Source: Betaproteobacteria bacterium (lineage in GTDB: Bacteria; Pseudomonadota; Gammaproteobacteria; Burkholderiales; Usitatibacteraceae). Taken from it: 64,000 nucleotides of DNA. Positions 6,942-15,781 of this stretch are shown piece by piece. The stretch spans positions 291,601 to 355,600 of the forward strand of contig JADKJR010000006.1 of the NCBI GenBank assembly GCA_016720925.1. The letters are read 5' to 3'. The position numbers were made by a program, and so were the translations under genes. The notes under the pieces were generated by a model. That model saw nothing but the letters and a program-made list of their open reading frames with translations. It was not told where the DNA came from and searched no databases. The first letter of the stretch is position 1; the number at the start of each line of letters is the position of its first letter.

Positions 6942-8834
6942 ATGTCGAATCCCCACGCCCACACTCACGCCGATGCAGCGCCCGCTACAACCGTTGTTCC
7001 GGCCAGTGCGGCCTCGGCTGCTGCCTCCGCACCGGCATCCAAGAGCGATTGGCGGGTCATTCGCTCGCTGGTGCCTTATTTGTGGGATTTTCGCTGGCGG
7101 GTCGCGCTGGCGCTGACTTTCCTGGTAACAGCCAAGCTGGCCAATATTGGCGTACCGCTGCTGCTGAAGGAAATCGTTGATTCGCTCGATAGGTCCCGTG
7201 CCGTGTTGGCGGTGCCATTTGCCCTGCTGGCGGCATACGGGTTGCTGCGGCTGTCATCGACACTGTTCGGTGAATTGCGCGATATTGTATTCATCAAGGT
7301 CACACAGCGAGCCATGCGACGCATCGCGCTGTCTGTTTTCCGGCACCTGCACGCGCTGTCGCTTCGGTTCCATCTCGAACGCCAGACCGGCGGCGTGACC
7401 CGCGACATCGAGCGCGGCACGCGCGGCGTTTCCACGCTGATGTCGTTCATGCTGTTTTCGGTGATTCCGATCCTGCTGGAAATCACGCTGGTCACCATTC
7501 TGCTGGCGAAGAAATTCGATATCTGGTTTGTGGTCATCACGCTATGCGCGATCCTGCTGTACGCGGGCGCGACCATTGGCATTACCGAGTGGCGCACCGC
7601 GCATCGCCGGCGGATGAACGAGATGGACTCGAAAGCCAACACCAAGGCCATCGATTCGCTGCTCAATTACGAGACCGTGAAGTATTTCGGCAATGAAGAA
7701 TTCGAAGCCGGGCGCTACGACAAGAACCTGCAAAGCTACGAAGCGGCGGCCACCAAGAGTGAAACCTCGCTGGGATTGCTAAACGTCGCGCAAAGTTGCG
7801 TGATTGCGACCGCCGTGACATTGCTGATGTGGCGCGCCTCCGATGGCGTGGTCAACGGCAGCTTGACGCTGGGCGACCTGGTAATGGTGAATGCGCTGCT
7901 GATCCAGTTATACATTCCGCTGAATTTCCTCGGTGTGATGTATCGAGAAATCAAGCAGGCGCTGACGGACATGGAAAAAATGTTCCGCCTGCTGGGAGAA
8001 AATCGCGAGATCGCCGACAAGGCGGGCGCCAAGGGGCTGGCGATCAACGGTGCGGCCATCCGATTCGAAAATGTCGACTTCGCCTATGATCCCAAACGCC
8101 AAATTCTCCATGGAGTAAGTTTCGACGTGCCGGCGGGACACACGGTCGCGGTGGTGGGTTCGAGTGGCGCGGGTAAATCCACGCTGTCACGATTGCTGTT
8201 TCGCTTCTACGATATCCAGAAGGGCAGCATCACCATCGACGGGCAGGACATTCGCGACGTCACCCAGAACAGTGTGCGTGCCAGCCTCGGCATCGTCCCG
8301 CAGGATACGGTGCTGTTCAACGACACCATTCGCTACAACATTGCCTATGGCCGGCCGGGTTCGACCGATGCCGAAATCGAGGATGCCGCGCGGCGCGCGC
8401 ACGTGCTGGAGTTCATCGAGCGTCTGCCGGATCGCTGGGAGGCGATGGTGGGTGAGCGTGGTCTGAAACTGTCGGGTGGCGAAAAACAGCGCGTTGCGAT
8501 TGCACGCACGTTGCTCAAGAATCCGTCCATCATGATTTTCGATGAAGCGACTTCGGCGCTGGATTCAAAGACCGAGAAAGCGATTCAGGCAGAACTGCGG
8601 GAGATCGCGGAAGACCGCACCACGCTGGTGATCGCGCATCGGCTCTCTACAATCATCGATGCCGACCAAATCCTGGTGCTGGAACATGGCCGCATTGTCG
8701 AGCGCGGCAATTTCCGGGAATTGATCGACCTGAACGGAAAGTTTGCGGAGATGTGGCAATTGCAACAGCAGGAGGAGCGGGCCGAAGTCCTGCAATTGCC
8801 CGCGAATACGATTCCGGCGCCTGAAGCGGTTTGA
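6942..8834 (+). CDS. Atm1-type ABC exporter (fused permease and ATPase)
   Basis: A 630-residue half transporter that should act as a homodimer in the inner membrane. After a hydrophilic alanine-rich N terminus (about 1-35) comes a six-helix type-IV exporter domain to about residue 340. It contains the NYETVKYFGNE segment (about 242-252) conserved in Atm1/ABCB7-like transporters. The ATPase has Walker A GSSGAGKST at 406-414, the signature LSGGEKQR, Walker B IMIFDEATS and the H-loop IAHRLST. Bacterial Atm1 relatives export glutathione or glutathione-metal complexes and give heavy-metal tolerance. Its stop TGA is directly followed by the ATG of the AEC transporter, so the two are probably co-transcribed. 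Confidence 0.92.
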   Translation: MSNPHAHTHADAAPATTVVPASAASAAASAPASKSDWRVIRSLVPYLWDFRWRVALALTFLVTAKLANIGVPLLLKEIVDSLDRSRAVLAVPFALLAAYGLLRLSSTLFGELRDIVFIKVTQRAMRRIALSVFRHLHALSLRFHLERQTGGVTRDIERGTRGVSTLMSFMLFSVIPILLEITLVTILLAKKFDIWFVVITLCAILLYAGATIGITEWRTAHRRRMNEMDSKANTKAIDSLLNYETVKYFGNEEFEAGRYDKNLQSYEAAATKSETSLGLLNVAQSCVIATAVTLLMWRASDGVVNGSLTLGDLVMVNALLIQLYIPLNFLGVMYREIKQALTDMEKMFRLLGENREIADKAGAKGLAINGAAIRFENVDFAYDPKRQILHGVSFDVPAGHTVAVVGSSGAGKSTLSRLLFRFYDIQKGSITIDGQDIRDVTQNSVRASLGIVPQDTVLFNDTIRYNIAYGRPGSTDAEIEDAARRAHVLEFIERLPDRWEAMVGERGLKLSGGEKQRVAIARTLLKNPSIMIFDEATSALDSKTEKAIQAELREIAEDRTTLVIAHRLSTIIDADQILVLEHGRIVERGNFRELIDLNGKFAEMWQLQQQEERAEVLQLPANTIPAPEAV

Positions 8835-9773
8835 ATGCCGCTGACTGAAAAACTCCTGCCGATCTTCCTGCTGGCGTTTGCCGGCTATCTGTTTGGCCGC
8901 GGCAAGGCCTTTGACAGCGGCCACGTTACACGCGGAATATCAAACGTTGCGTTCTACCTGTTCATTCCCGCGCTGCTGTTTCGCACCACCGCACGCATCG
9001 AACTGGCGAGCCTCGAATTTCGTGCGCTGGCCGCGTTCTTTGTGCCGACGGTACTGCTGATGCTGTTGGTCGTGGCCTACGAGCGGCGGCGCCGCGTGGC
9101 GGGCGATGTCGCGACGGCGCGCGCGTTGTCGGTGACGTTTGGCAACACGGTGCAGATCGGCATCCCTGTTGCATTGGCGACATTTGGCGAAGCCGGCCTC
9201 GCCATCCACGCGACAATCATTGCGGTGCATGCACTGGTGCTGTTGACGTTGGCGACGATCATGATGGAATGGACGCGACGCGATCGACAGGGCACAAAGT
9301 CGCTTGCCACGGTGCTGCTGCCAATGCTCCGGCAGACAATGATTCATCCGGTAATCCTCCCGGTGGTAGCCGGTTTTTCATGGAATATTTTCGGGCTGCC
9401 GCTGCCGGGCCCCGTGGATGCCACGCTGGTTACGCTCGCGCAGGCAGCTGTGCCTCTGTGCCTGGTGCTGATCGGCTTGTCGATCGCGCACTACGGCGTG
9501 GTGGGCGTGGTAAAGCCCGCCATCGCGTTGACGGCGTTAAAACTGCTGATTCATCCCATGCTGGTCGCGGTCGCGGCCTTCATATTGATCCCGCTGGAAC
9601 CGCGAACGGCGGCGGTGACGGTGTTATGCGCGTCGCTGCCGATCGGCGCCAATCCATTGTTGTTCGCGCAACGCTACAACGTTGCCGAACGCGAGATTAC
9701 CGCGGCAATTGCAATCTCAACGGTGGCATATGGCGGAACGGTGATTGTGTTGTTGGCGCTGTTGACGCGCTGA
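8835..9773 (+). CDS. AEC family (auxin efflux carrier-like) transporter
   Basis: A 312-residue integral membrane protein with about ten hydrophobic segments and the AEC/MleP family layout: an N-terminal FLLAFAGYLFGRG segment, a central FGNTVQIGIPVA segment with the conserved asparagine, and a C-terminal SLPIGANPLLFAQRY segment. Bacterial members carry malonate, malate or other small organic acids, or are uncharacterised; the substrate cannot be read from the sequence. It starts immediately after the Atm1-like stop with no spacer, which indicates translational coupling rather than functional linkage. Confidence 0.88.
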   Translation: MPLTEKLLPIFLLAFAGYLFGRGKAFDSGHVTRGISNVAFYLFIPALLFRTTARIELASLEFRALAAFFVPTVLLMLLVVAYERRRRVAGDVATARALSVTFGNTVQIGIPVALATFGEAGLAIHATIIAVHALVLLTLATIMMEWTRRDRQGTKSLATVLLPMLRQTMIHPVILPVVAGFSWNIFGLPLPGPVDATLVTLAQAAVPLCLVLIGLSIAHYGVVGVVKPAIALTALKLLIHPMLVAVAAFILIPLEPRTAAVTVLCASLPIGANPLLFAQRYNVAEREITAAIAISTVAYGGTVIVLLALLTR

Positions 9774-9830
9774 TATCGAATTCCAGGTATTCATCCTGCA
9801 TTTCTTCACCGACGCCGCGGTCGCACAAGA

Positions 9831-10409
9831 CTACCCCATTCTGATCCAGCCCGCATCAAACGCGGCATTGGTAACGGACGTCAGGATATGGTCGCGCCAC
9901 GCGCCGTCAATAAACAGGTAATCCTTTGCATAGCCATCGATCCGAAAACCGAGCGTTGCCAGCAAGCGCCCGCTACGCACATTTTCAGGCCGGTAGTTGG
10001 CGGCAACGCGATGAAGTTTCTGTTCTTCGAACATGTAGCGTAGCGCCGCACGCATGGCTTCGCTCATCATGCCGTGGCTCTCAAACTCACGGTCGATCTG
10101 ATAGCCAGCCACGCAGGAGCAAAACGGTCCACGGAAAATTTGCGAAAAGCCGATGCTGCCGATGATGCGGTCCGGCTGGTCGCGCGGCGCGAGCCAGAAG
10201 CGCACAGCGGTTCCGTTTTCAAATGCCAGCGCATATTTTGAAATCGCCTCCCGCCAATGGAGCAACGTATACAGGTTCGGCGGTTCCGGCGGATTCCACG
10301 CCTTGAGATGCTCGCGATTGCGCGCCACGAAATCGAGCATGGCAGCCGCCTGATGGTCGCGTGGTGTCGTGAGAAGCACGCGACCGGTGGAAATAGCCAG
10401 GTCAGGCAT
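9831..10409 (-). CDS. RimJ/RimL-like GNAT N-acetyltransferase
   Basis: A 192-residue GNAT acetyltransferase of the RimJ group (ribosomal-protein-alanine acetyltransferase type). Visible landmarks are ARNREHLKAWNP near residue 30, IIGSIGFSQIFRGPF in the core strands, and YMFEEQKLHRVAANYRPENVRSGRLLATLGFRIDGYAKDYL near the end. The ATG at 10409 is preferred to a TTG three codons upstream. It is the last gene of a leftward group led by yjgR and slmA, 11 bases after an NTF2-like gene. The acceptor protein cannot be inferred. Confidence 0.88.
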   Translation of the reverse strand: MPDLAISTGRVLLTTPRDHQAAAMLDFVARNREHLKAWNPPEPPNLYTLLHWREAISKYALAFENGTAVRFWLAPRDQPDRIIGSIGFSQIFRGPFCSCVAGYQIDREFESHGMMSEAMRAALRYMFEEQKLHRVAANYRPENVRSGRLLATLGFRIDGYAKDYLFIDGAWRDHILTSVTNAAFDAGWIRMG

Positions 10410-10420
10410 GTAAAACAACT

Positions 10421-10783
10421 TCAGCTGGACTCTCGCAAAAATCGCACGTGTGCGATCAATCCGGAAGTACGGTCGATGCGATAAATCACCACCGCCCGGC
10501 GCAATTCGGGTTCTGTGCCGGGCAGGCGGCCACTGATGCTTTCTTCGTCGATCACATAGTCGCCGATACGGGTGCGGTGGACAATGACGCAGTGCAGATT
10601 GGGTGAGCTGTCAAACAAAGCACGGTAGCGCGTCCGCATTTCGGCATGCCCCGACATCAGGCGAGCGCCAGCACCGTCGTCAATCGTGCAATTTGACTCA
10701 TAGCAGGCGATAAAAGAATCGACATCGCGAGCGTTGTACGCCGCGAGTTGCGTGTCCACCGGGTCGAATGTCGCGGTGCTCAT
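10421..10783 (-). CDS. NTF2-like / SnoaL-type small protein
   Basis: A 120-residue protein with the cone-shaped NTF2-like fold pattern: LAAYNARDVDSFIACYESNCTIDD at the start, GHAEMRTRYRALFDSSPNLHCVIVHRTRIGDYVIDEESISG in the middle and a final AVVIYRIDRTSGLIAHVRFL. Such proteins act as polyketide cyclases or steroid isomerases, or as ligand-binding modules, and most are uncharacterised. It begins seven bases after the slmA stop and precedes the acetyltransferase, so it is in the same transcript. No catalytic pair diagnostic of ketosteroid isomerase is obvious. Confidence 0.75.
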   Translation of the reverse strand: MSTATFDPVDTQLAAYNARDVDSFIACYESNCTIDDGAGARLMSGHAEMRTRYRALFDSSPNLHCVIVHRTRIGDYVIDEESISGRLPGTEPELRRAVVIYRIDRTSGLIAHVRFLRESS

Positions 10784-10789
10784 TGCGTG

Positions 10790-11368
10790 TCAGCCCGCGA
10801 ACACACTCCAGCTTTGCGCCAGATTCTCTGTTGGAGAGCGCTTGAAGCCGGATTTGGCGAACTGGTGCCAGCGCCCGACGATAAACGACATGACCGCGTT
10901 GGCATAGGCATTGGCATCGAGTGAGGCGTGGAGCGCGCCATCGCTCGCGGCGACGCGTGCGCTCTGACGCAACGAGGCTTCCAGTCGGTCATGCAACTGG
11001 TTCATCCGCACCTGCAGGCGCTCGTCTTCGTTCACCAGTGCGTCGCCGATCAGCACGCGGGTCATTCCTTGATTCTTTTGCGCAAACGACAACAGCATGG
11101 AGACAATGCCTTCAGCCTGCTTCATGCCATTGGTCTCCTCGGACTGAATCTTGTTCACAAGCGAGAAAACTGTCTCCTCGATGAACTCAATCAGGCCTTC
11201 GAACATTTGCGCTTTGCTGGCGAAATGGCGGTACAAGGCCGCCTCCGACACATCGAGTTTCGCGGCGAGCAGGGCCGTGGTGATCTTCTGTCCCTTGGGG
11301 TTTTCCAGCATTTGGGCGAGGGTCTGCAAGATCTCCTTGCGGCGCTCCCCCGGCGCTCTTTTTGCCAT
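10790..11368 (-). CDS. slmA: Nucleoid occlusion factor SlmA (TetR family)
   Basis: A 192-residue TetR-fold DNA-binding protein matching SlmA, which binds sites across the chromosome and blocks FtsZ ring assembly over the nucleoid. The helix-turn-helix lies at about residues 29-50 (ITTALLAAKLDVSEAALYRHFASK), where SEAALYRHF is the SlmA form. The following MFEGLIEFIEETV and the TRVLIGDALVNEDERLQVRMNQLHDRLEASLRQ segment also match. The start ATG lies 25 bases from the end of yjgR. A general TetR metabolite regulator is less likely because of the EGLIEFIE and NQLHDRLEA segments. Confidence 0.9.
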   Translation of the reverse strand: MAKRAPGERRKEILQTLAQMLENPKGQKITTALLAAKLDVSEAALYRHFASKAQMFEGLIEFIEETVFSLVNKIQSEETNGMKQAEGIVSMLLSFAQKNQGMTRVLIGDALVNEDERLQVRMNQLHDRLEASLRQSARVAASDGALHASLDANAYANAVMSFIVGRWHQFAKSGFKRSPTENLAQSWSVFAG

Positions 11369-11393
11369 GTTGTTTTCTCCCTAAAGCCTGTTT

Positions 11394-12890
11394 CTACTTG
11401 CGACCGCCCAGAATTGAGCCCAGTACACCGCGAATGATTCTGCGTCCCGCTTCGGACGCCATTGCCCGCGCGGCACTTTTCATTGCGGCTTCCACCACGC
11501 CTTCGCGCTTCGATGTGCCGCCCGAAGTGCCCGAAGGAAAGCCAATCTTGTCCAGCATGCCGCCAAGTCCACCACCGCTTCCGGTGTCGGCTGTTGGGGT
11601 GGATGGATCCCCGCGTCGAGCCTTCAATTTCTCAAACGCGGACTCGCGATCAACAGCCTTTTCGTACTGGCCCGCGACCAACGAATTCTGCATCAGCACT
11701 TTGCGTTGCTCAGGCGTAATCGGGCCAATTTGCGATTTTGGCGGGCATACAAAGGCGCGCTCGACAACGGTGGGACGACCTTTTTCATCGAGGAATGAAA
11801 CCAGCGCCTCGCCGACCCCGAGTTCAGTGATGACCTGCTCGACCTTGATTTTGGGATTGGCGCGGAACGTCTCGGCCGCCGCCAGCACCGCTTTCTGGTC
11901 GCGCGGCGTATAGGCACGCAGCGCATGTTGCACGCGATTGCCCAGTTGACCCAGTACGGTGTCGGGGATGTCGAGCGGGTTCTGTGTCACGAAATAGACG
12001 CCCACGCCTTTCGAGCGCACCAGGCGCACCACTTGCTCGATTTTCTCCAGCAATTCCTTTGGCGACTCGTTGAACAGCAGATGCGCTTCATCGAAAAAGA
12101 ACACCAGCTTGGGTTTGTCGCGGTCGCCTACTTCCGGCAGGTTTTCGTAAAGCTCGGAGAGGAGCCAGAGCAGAAAGGTTGCGTACACACGTGGACTGGA
12201 AAGCAATTTATCGGCAGCGAGGATGTTGATGACGCCTTTGCCGTCGTCGGTTTGCATGAGGTCGTCCAGCGCCAATGCCGGTTCGCCGAAAAACCGGTCA
12301 CCGCCTTGCTGCTCCAGTGTCAACAAGCCGCGCTGGATGGCCCCAATGCTCGCAGGCGAAATGTTGCCGTAGCCGGTCGTGAACTGACTGGCGTTTTCGC
12401 CGACCCAGGAGAGCAGTGAACGCAGATCCTTGAGGTCCAGTAAAAGCATGCCATTGTCGTCGGCGATCTTGAACGCCAGCGTGAGCACACCGGACTGGGT
12501 ATCGTTAAGGTTGAAGATGCGCGACAGGAGTAGCGGACCCATTTCGGAAATCGTTGCGCGGATCGGGTGTCCCTGTTCGCCGAAGACATCCCACAGTGTG
12601 ACCGGGCACGCGGCGGGCGTGTGATCAAGGTGAAGCAACTTCACGCGCTCATCGATTTTTGTATTGGGCTTGCCCGGCTGCGAAATGCCCGTGAGATCGC
12701 CCTTGACGTCCGCCATGAATACCGGCACCCCAATGGACGAGAAGCGTTCAGCCAGCACTTGCAGGGTGATGGTTTTACCGGTGCCGGTCGCGCCGGCAAC
12801 CAGTCCATGCCGGTTGGCCATGTATGGCAACAGGCAAAGCTCGGTAAGTAATGTGTCGCTGGTCTTGGCGATTAGGAGCGGGTCGGCCAT
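11394..12890 (-). CDS. yjgR: HerA/VirB4-like ATPase, YjgR family (DUF853)
   Basis: A 498-residue P-loop ATPase of the DUF853/YjgR family. Walker A is GATGTGKT at 33-40, and Walker B is KLVFFFDEAHLLF in the second half, followed by RSKGVGVYFVTQNPLDIPD and a GNRVQHALRAYTP arginine-finger region typical of HerA/FtsK-type motors. The cellular role of YjgR is not established. The C-terminal 70 residues are low-complexity with a glycine-rich patch (TGSGGGLGG) and a basic end. It is divergent from yebC across a 179-base intergenic region that must hold both promoters, and it leads the leftward slmA group. Confidence 0.9.
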   Translation of the reverse strand: MADPLLIAKTSDTLLTELCLLPYMANRHGLVAGATGTGKTITLQVLAERFSSIGVPVFMADVKGDLTGISQPGKPNTKIDERVKLLHLDHTPAACPVTLWDVFGEQGHPIRATISEMGPLLLSRIFNLNDTQSGVLTLAFKIADDNGMLLLDLKDLRSLLSWVGENASQFTTGYGNISPASIGAIQRGLLTLEQQGGDRFFGEPALALDDLMQTDDGKGVINILAADKLLSSPRVYATFLLWLLSELYENLPEVGDRDKPKLVFFFDEAHLLFNESPKELLEKIEQVVRLVRSKGVGVYFVTQNPLDIPDTVLGQLGNRVQHALRAYTPRDQKAVLAAAETFRANPKIKVEQVITELGVGEALVSFLDEKGRPTVVERAFVCPPKSQIGPITPEQRKVLMQNSLVAGQYEKAVDRESAFEKLKARRGDPSTPTADTGSGGGLGGMLDKIGFPSGTSGGTSKREGVVEAAMKSAARAMASEAGRRIIRGVLGSILGGRK

Positions 12891-13069
12891 GGCAAAGAGG
12901 TGATTAGGCTTCGGCGATTGGGTGAGTGAATGTTAACATTACATTTTGAAAATTGTTGGGGCACCGTAGCGTCCCGATGGTCAATCAACGCAAAGAGTCC
13001 CGAGCGTCGCATTTCACCATGCCGCACAGGCAAGCGAAGACTCGTACTGGCTAGAAAGAAGAAAGCAAA

Positions 13070-13798
13070 ATGGCGGGACATAGCAAATGGGCGAACATCC
13101 AGCACCGCAAAGGTCGCCAGGACGCCAAGCGCGGCAAAATATTCACGCGCCTCATTAAGGAAATCACCGTCGCATCGAGACTGGGCGGCAGTGACGCAAG
13201 CTGCAATCCGCGCCTGCGGCTGGCGACTGACAAGGCGTACGAAAACAACATGCCCAAGGATACGGTCGAGCGCGCGATCAAGCGCGGCAGCGGTGAACTG
13301 GAAGGCGTGAATTACGAAGAAATTCGATACGAGGGCTACGGCATCGGCGGGGCGGCGGTGATGGTCGATTGCATGACCGATAACCGTGTACGCACCGTGG
13401 CTGAAGTTCGGCACGCTTTCTCGAAATACGGCGGCAACATGGGCACTGACGGGTCGGTCGCGTTCCTGTTCAAGCATTGCGGCACGCTGCTGTATGCGCC
13501 CGGCACGAATGAAGACAAGCTGATGGAAGCCGCGCTCGAAGTTGGCGCGGAAGATGTTGTGACCAACGACGATGGCTCGCTCGAGGTAATCACCGGGCCC
13601 TATGAATTTTCGAATGTGAAAGCGGCGCTGGAAAAGGCCGGATTCAAGGCGGAATTCGGTGAAGTCACGATGAAGTCCACCAACGAAACCGCGCTGGTTG
13701 GTGACGATGCGGTGAAGATGCAGAAACTGCTCGATGCGATCGAGTCCCTGGACGATGTACAGGATGTATATACGTCCGCTGTCATGGATGAAGCCTGA
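13070..13798 (+). CDS. yebC: YebC/PmpR family translation or transcription factor
   Basis: A 242-residue member of the YebC/TACO1 family. It opens with MAGHSKWANIQHRKGRQDAKRGKIF, the invariant family start, followed by PRLRLATDKAYENNMPKDTVERAIKRG and the EGYGIGGAAVMVDCMTDNRVRT core. Members bind DNA as regulators (PmpR) or relieve ribosome stalling. In many Proteobacteria yebC sits beside ruvC, as here with only two small genes between. The length and termini are complete. The stop TGA is directly followed by the ATG of the YbjQ gene. Confidence 0.95.
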   Translation: MAGHSKWANIQHRKGRQDAKRGKIFTRLIKEITVASRLGGSDASCNPRLRLATDKAYENNMPKDTVERAIKRGSGELEGVNYEEIRYEGYGIGGAAVMVDCMTDNRVRTVAEVRHAFSKYGGNMGTDGSVAFLFKHCGTLLYAPGTNEDKLMEAALEVGAEDVVTNDDGSLEVITGPYEFSNVKAALEKAGFKAEFGEVTMKSTNETALVGDDAVKMQKLLDAIESLDDVQDVYTSAVMDEA

Positions 13799-14113
13799 AT
13801 GTCAGTCCTGATCACCACCACCGACTATGTTGAAGGCAAGCGCATCACCAAATATCTGGGCATGGTGACAGGCGAGGCCAGTGCCGAAGTGCAACTGGTG
13901 TCCGACAAGCCGGTCGCCGGATTTGCCGACGCCTATCACAAGGTGATTCCCGGGGTTCGCGACAATGCCTTGCGCGGCGCCATGCAGGGAGCCGAGCAAT
14001 CCGGCGCCAACGCGATTGTCGGCGCGCGCATCGACTACATCATCCACGGCAGCGGACGTGGCATGGTGATGGTATCGGTGTCGGGCACGGCGGTGGTGAT
14101 CGAGGACCGTTGA
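13799..14113 (+). CDS. YbjQ family protein (UPF0145)
   Basis: A 104-residue protein of the YbjQ/UPF0145 family, a small pentameric fold of unknown role sometimes called a heavy-metal-binding domain. It shows the ITTTDYVEGKRITKYLG start, the central AMQGAEQSGANAIVGARIDY helix-strand unit, and the GRGMVMVSVSGTAVVIE end. It follows yebC without spacer, and its TGA overlaps the next ATG by one base (TGATG), so it is translated within the yebC-ruv transcript. Confidence 0.87.
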   Translation: MSVLITTTDYVEGKRITKYLGMVTGEASAEVQLVSDKPVAGFADAYHKVIPGVRDNALRGAMQGAEQSGANAIVGARIDYIIHGSGRGMVMVSVSGTAVVIEDR

Positions 14114-14685
14114 TGGGCCCAATGCAGCGCGCGCTGCTGCTAGAGATTCCCGAGACAATCGAGACCGAACGCATGATCCTGCGCGCCGCGAAATCAGGCG
14201 ACGGGCCGGAAGCGTATGAAGCCGTACTCGAATCAGTTAACGAACTCAAGCCGTGGATGCCGTGGGTGCATCCGGCGCCGACGCTGGAAGGCTCCATCGA
14301 ATTTCACGCGAACGCGCAGGCCAAGTGGTACAGCCGCGAGATGCTCGATTTTCAGTGGATGGACAAAACGACCAGGCAATTGATCGGCAAGGGTGGATTC
14401 CACACCATCAGTTGGGACGTGCCAAAGTTTGAGATTGGCTATTGGGTGCGCACTTCAAGGGCGGGAAACGGTTATTGCACAGAAGCCGTGAATGCGCTGG
14501 TCGTTTTCGCCAAACGGGAGCTGGGGGCGAAGCGCCTGGAAATTTGCAGCGATCCCAGAAACCTGAAAAGCCGTCAGGTCGCTGAACGCTGCGGATTCGT
14601 ACTTGAGGGCATCCTGCATCAAAACATGCGGGACCCCATCGGCGGACTGCGCGATTCCTGCATGTATGCACTGATACCGGAATGA
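14113..14685 (+). CDS. GNAT N-acetyltransferase, RimJ/RimL type
   Basis: A 190-residue acetyltransferase. IETERMILRAAKSGDGPEAYEAV at the start, IGKGGFHTISWDVPKFEIGYWVRTSRAGNGYCTEAV in the core and RLEICSDPRNLKSRQVAERCGFVLEGIL near the end are standard for the RimJ group (Acetyltransf_3). The ATG at 14113 is used; it overlaps the YbjQ stop, and the TTG just before it is a less likely start. Its own stop overlaps the ruvC start (ATGA). The acceptor is unknown, and it is placed in the middle of the yebC-ruvC block only by operon packing. Confidence 0.87.
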   Translation: MGPMQRALLLEIPETIETERMILRAAKSGDGPEAYEAVLESVNELKPWMPWVHPAPTLEGSIEFHANAQAKWYSREMLDFQWMDKTTRQLIGKGGFHTISWDVPKFEIGYWVRTSRAGNGYCTEAVNALVVFAKRELGAKRLEICSDPRNLKSRQVAERCGFVLEGILHQNMRDPIGGLRDSCMYALIPE

Positions 14686-15200
14686 AAATCCTCGGCCTCG
14701 ATCCCGGATTACGTGTAACCGGCTATGGCGTCATCGAAAAAAATGGTTCGACCCTGACCTACGTGAGTAGCGGATGCATCAAGTCGCCAGACGGAGAGTT
14801 GCCGGATCGCCTAAAGAATATTCTGAATTCGGTGCAGGAAGTCATTGCCCGCTTTGGCCCCGACGAGGTGGCCGTGGAAAAGGTATTCGTCAACGTCAAT
14901 CCGCAATCGACGCTGTTGCTGGGCCAGGCGCGCGGCGCCGCCATCTGCGCGGCGGTCTCACGCGATCTGCCGGTATCGGAATACACTGCGCTTCAGGTCA
15001 AACAGGCGGTGGTCGGAAATGGCCACGCGAAGAAGGAGCAGGTTCAGGAAATGGTCAAGCGATTGCTGAAATTGCCGGGGTACCCGAGTCCGGATGCGGC
15101 GGATGCGCTGGCATGTGCGATTTGTCATGCGCACGGTGGGCTGCTGGGAGAGATGAGTACGCGCGGGTATCGGGTCAAGGGCGGGAGATTGGTGAAATGA
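14682..15200 (+). CDS. ruvC: Holliday junction endonuclease RuvC
   Basis: A 172-residue Holliday junction resolvase that cuts crossed strands during recombinational repair. It begins MKILGLDPGLRVTGYGVIE with catalytic Asp7, then has the second acid in VAVEKVFVNVNPQSTLLLGQARGAA, and ends with the paired aspartates in SPDAADALACAICH. Length equals the family norm. It overlaps the preceding acetyltransferase by four bases (ATGA) and overlaps ruvA by four bases, so ruvC and ruvA are tightly coupled. Confidence 0.97.
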   Translation: MKILGLDPGLRVTGYGVIEKNGSTLTYVSSGCIKSPDGELPDRLKNILNSVQEVIARFGPDEVAVEKVFVNVNPQSTLLLGQARGAAICAAVSRDLPVSEYTALQVKQAVVGNGHAKKEQVQEMVKRLLKLPGYPSPDAADALACAICHAHGGLLGEMSTRGYRVKGGRLVK

Positions 15201-15781
15201 TCGGACGCATATCCGGCGTGCTGCTGGAAAAAAATCCTCCGCAAGTCGTCATCGACGTCAACGGCGTCGGCTACGAGATCGATGTGCCGATGAGTACTTT
15301 CTACAATCTCCCCAAGCTCCAGGAAACGGTCGCGCTGTTCACCCATATGGTGGTGCGCGAAGATGCCCAGCTGCTCTACGGCTTCGGCACCGAGGCCGAG
15401 CGCGCCACCTTTCGGCAGTTGCTCAGGGTGAGCGGTGTGGGGCCGAAGGTCGGGTTGGCGGTGCTTTCCGGCATGAGCGTCAACGACCTGGCTGAAGCGG
15501 TGGCCATGCAGGAAAGCGGGCGTCTGACCAAGGTACCGGGAATTGGCAAGAAGACGGCCGAACGATTGCTGCTGGAACTGAAAGATCGATTGAAGGTGGA
15601 TGTGCGGATCTCGGTCGGCGGCGAAGCGCCGGCGCCTTCATCGGCCGCGGATATCCTGAATGCGCTGATCTCGTTGGGATACAACGAGAAAGAAGCGCTG
15701 TTTGCGATCAAACAACTGCCGCGGGACGCATCCGTGTCTGACGGAATCCGGCAGGCGCTGAAACTATTGTCGAAGTCCTGA
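15197..15781 (+). CDS. ruvA: Holliday junction branch migration protein RuvA
   Basis: A 194-residue RuvA that binds the four-way junction and recruits the RuvB motor. It starts MIGRISGVLLEKNPPQVVIDVNGVGYEIDVP; the ATG overlaps the ruvC stop. Two helix-hairpin-helix motifs are visible (RVSGVGPKVGLAVLSGM and KVPGIGKKTAERLLLELKDRL). The C-terminal RuvB-contact domain (DILNALISLGYNEKEALFAIKQL) is complete. The same frame is open further upstream, but that longer reading runs through ruvC and lacks the family start. Confidence 0.97.
   Translation: MIGRISGVLLEKNPPQVVIDVNGVGYEIDVPMSTFYNLPKLQETVALFTHMVVREDAQLLYGFGTEAERATFRQLLRVSGVGPKVGLAVLSGMSVNDLAEAVAMQESGRLTKVPGIGKKTAERLLLELKDRLKVDVRISVGGEAPAPSSAADILNALISLGYNEKEALFAIKQLPRDASVSDGIRQALKLLSKS

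Noticed and set aside
14774..15196. Upstream extension of ruvA to a 335-residue protein
   Set aside because: The extra residues are ruvC read out of frame; the family start MIGRISG and the ruvC overlap fix the start at 15197.
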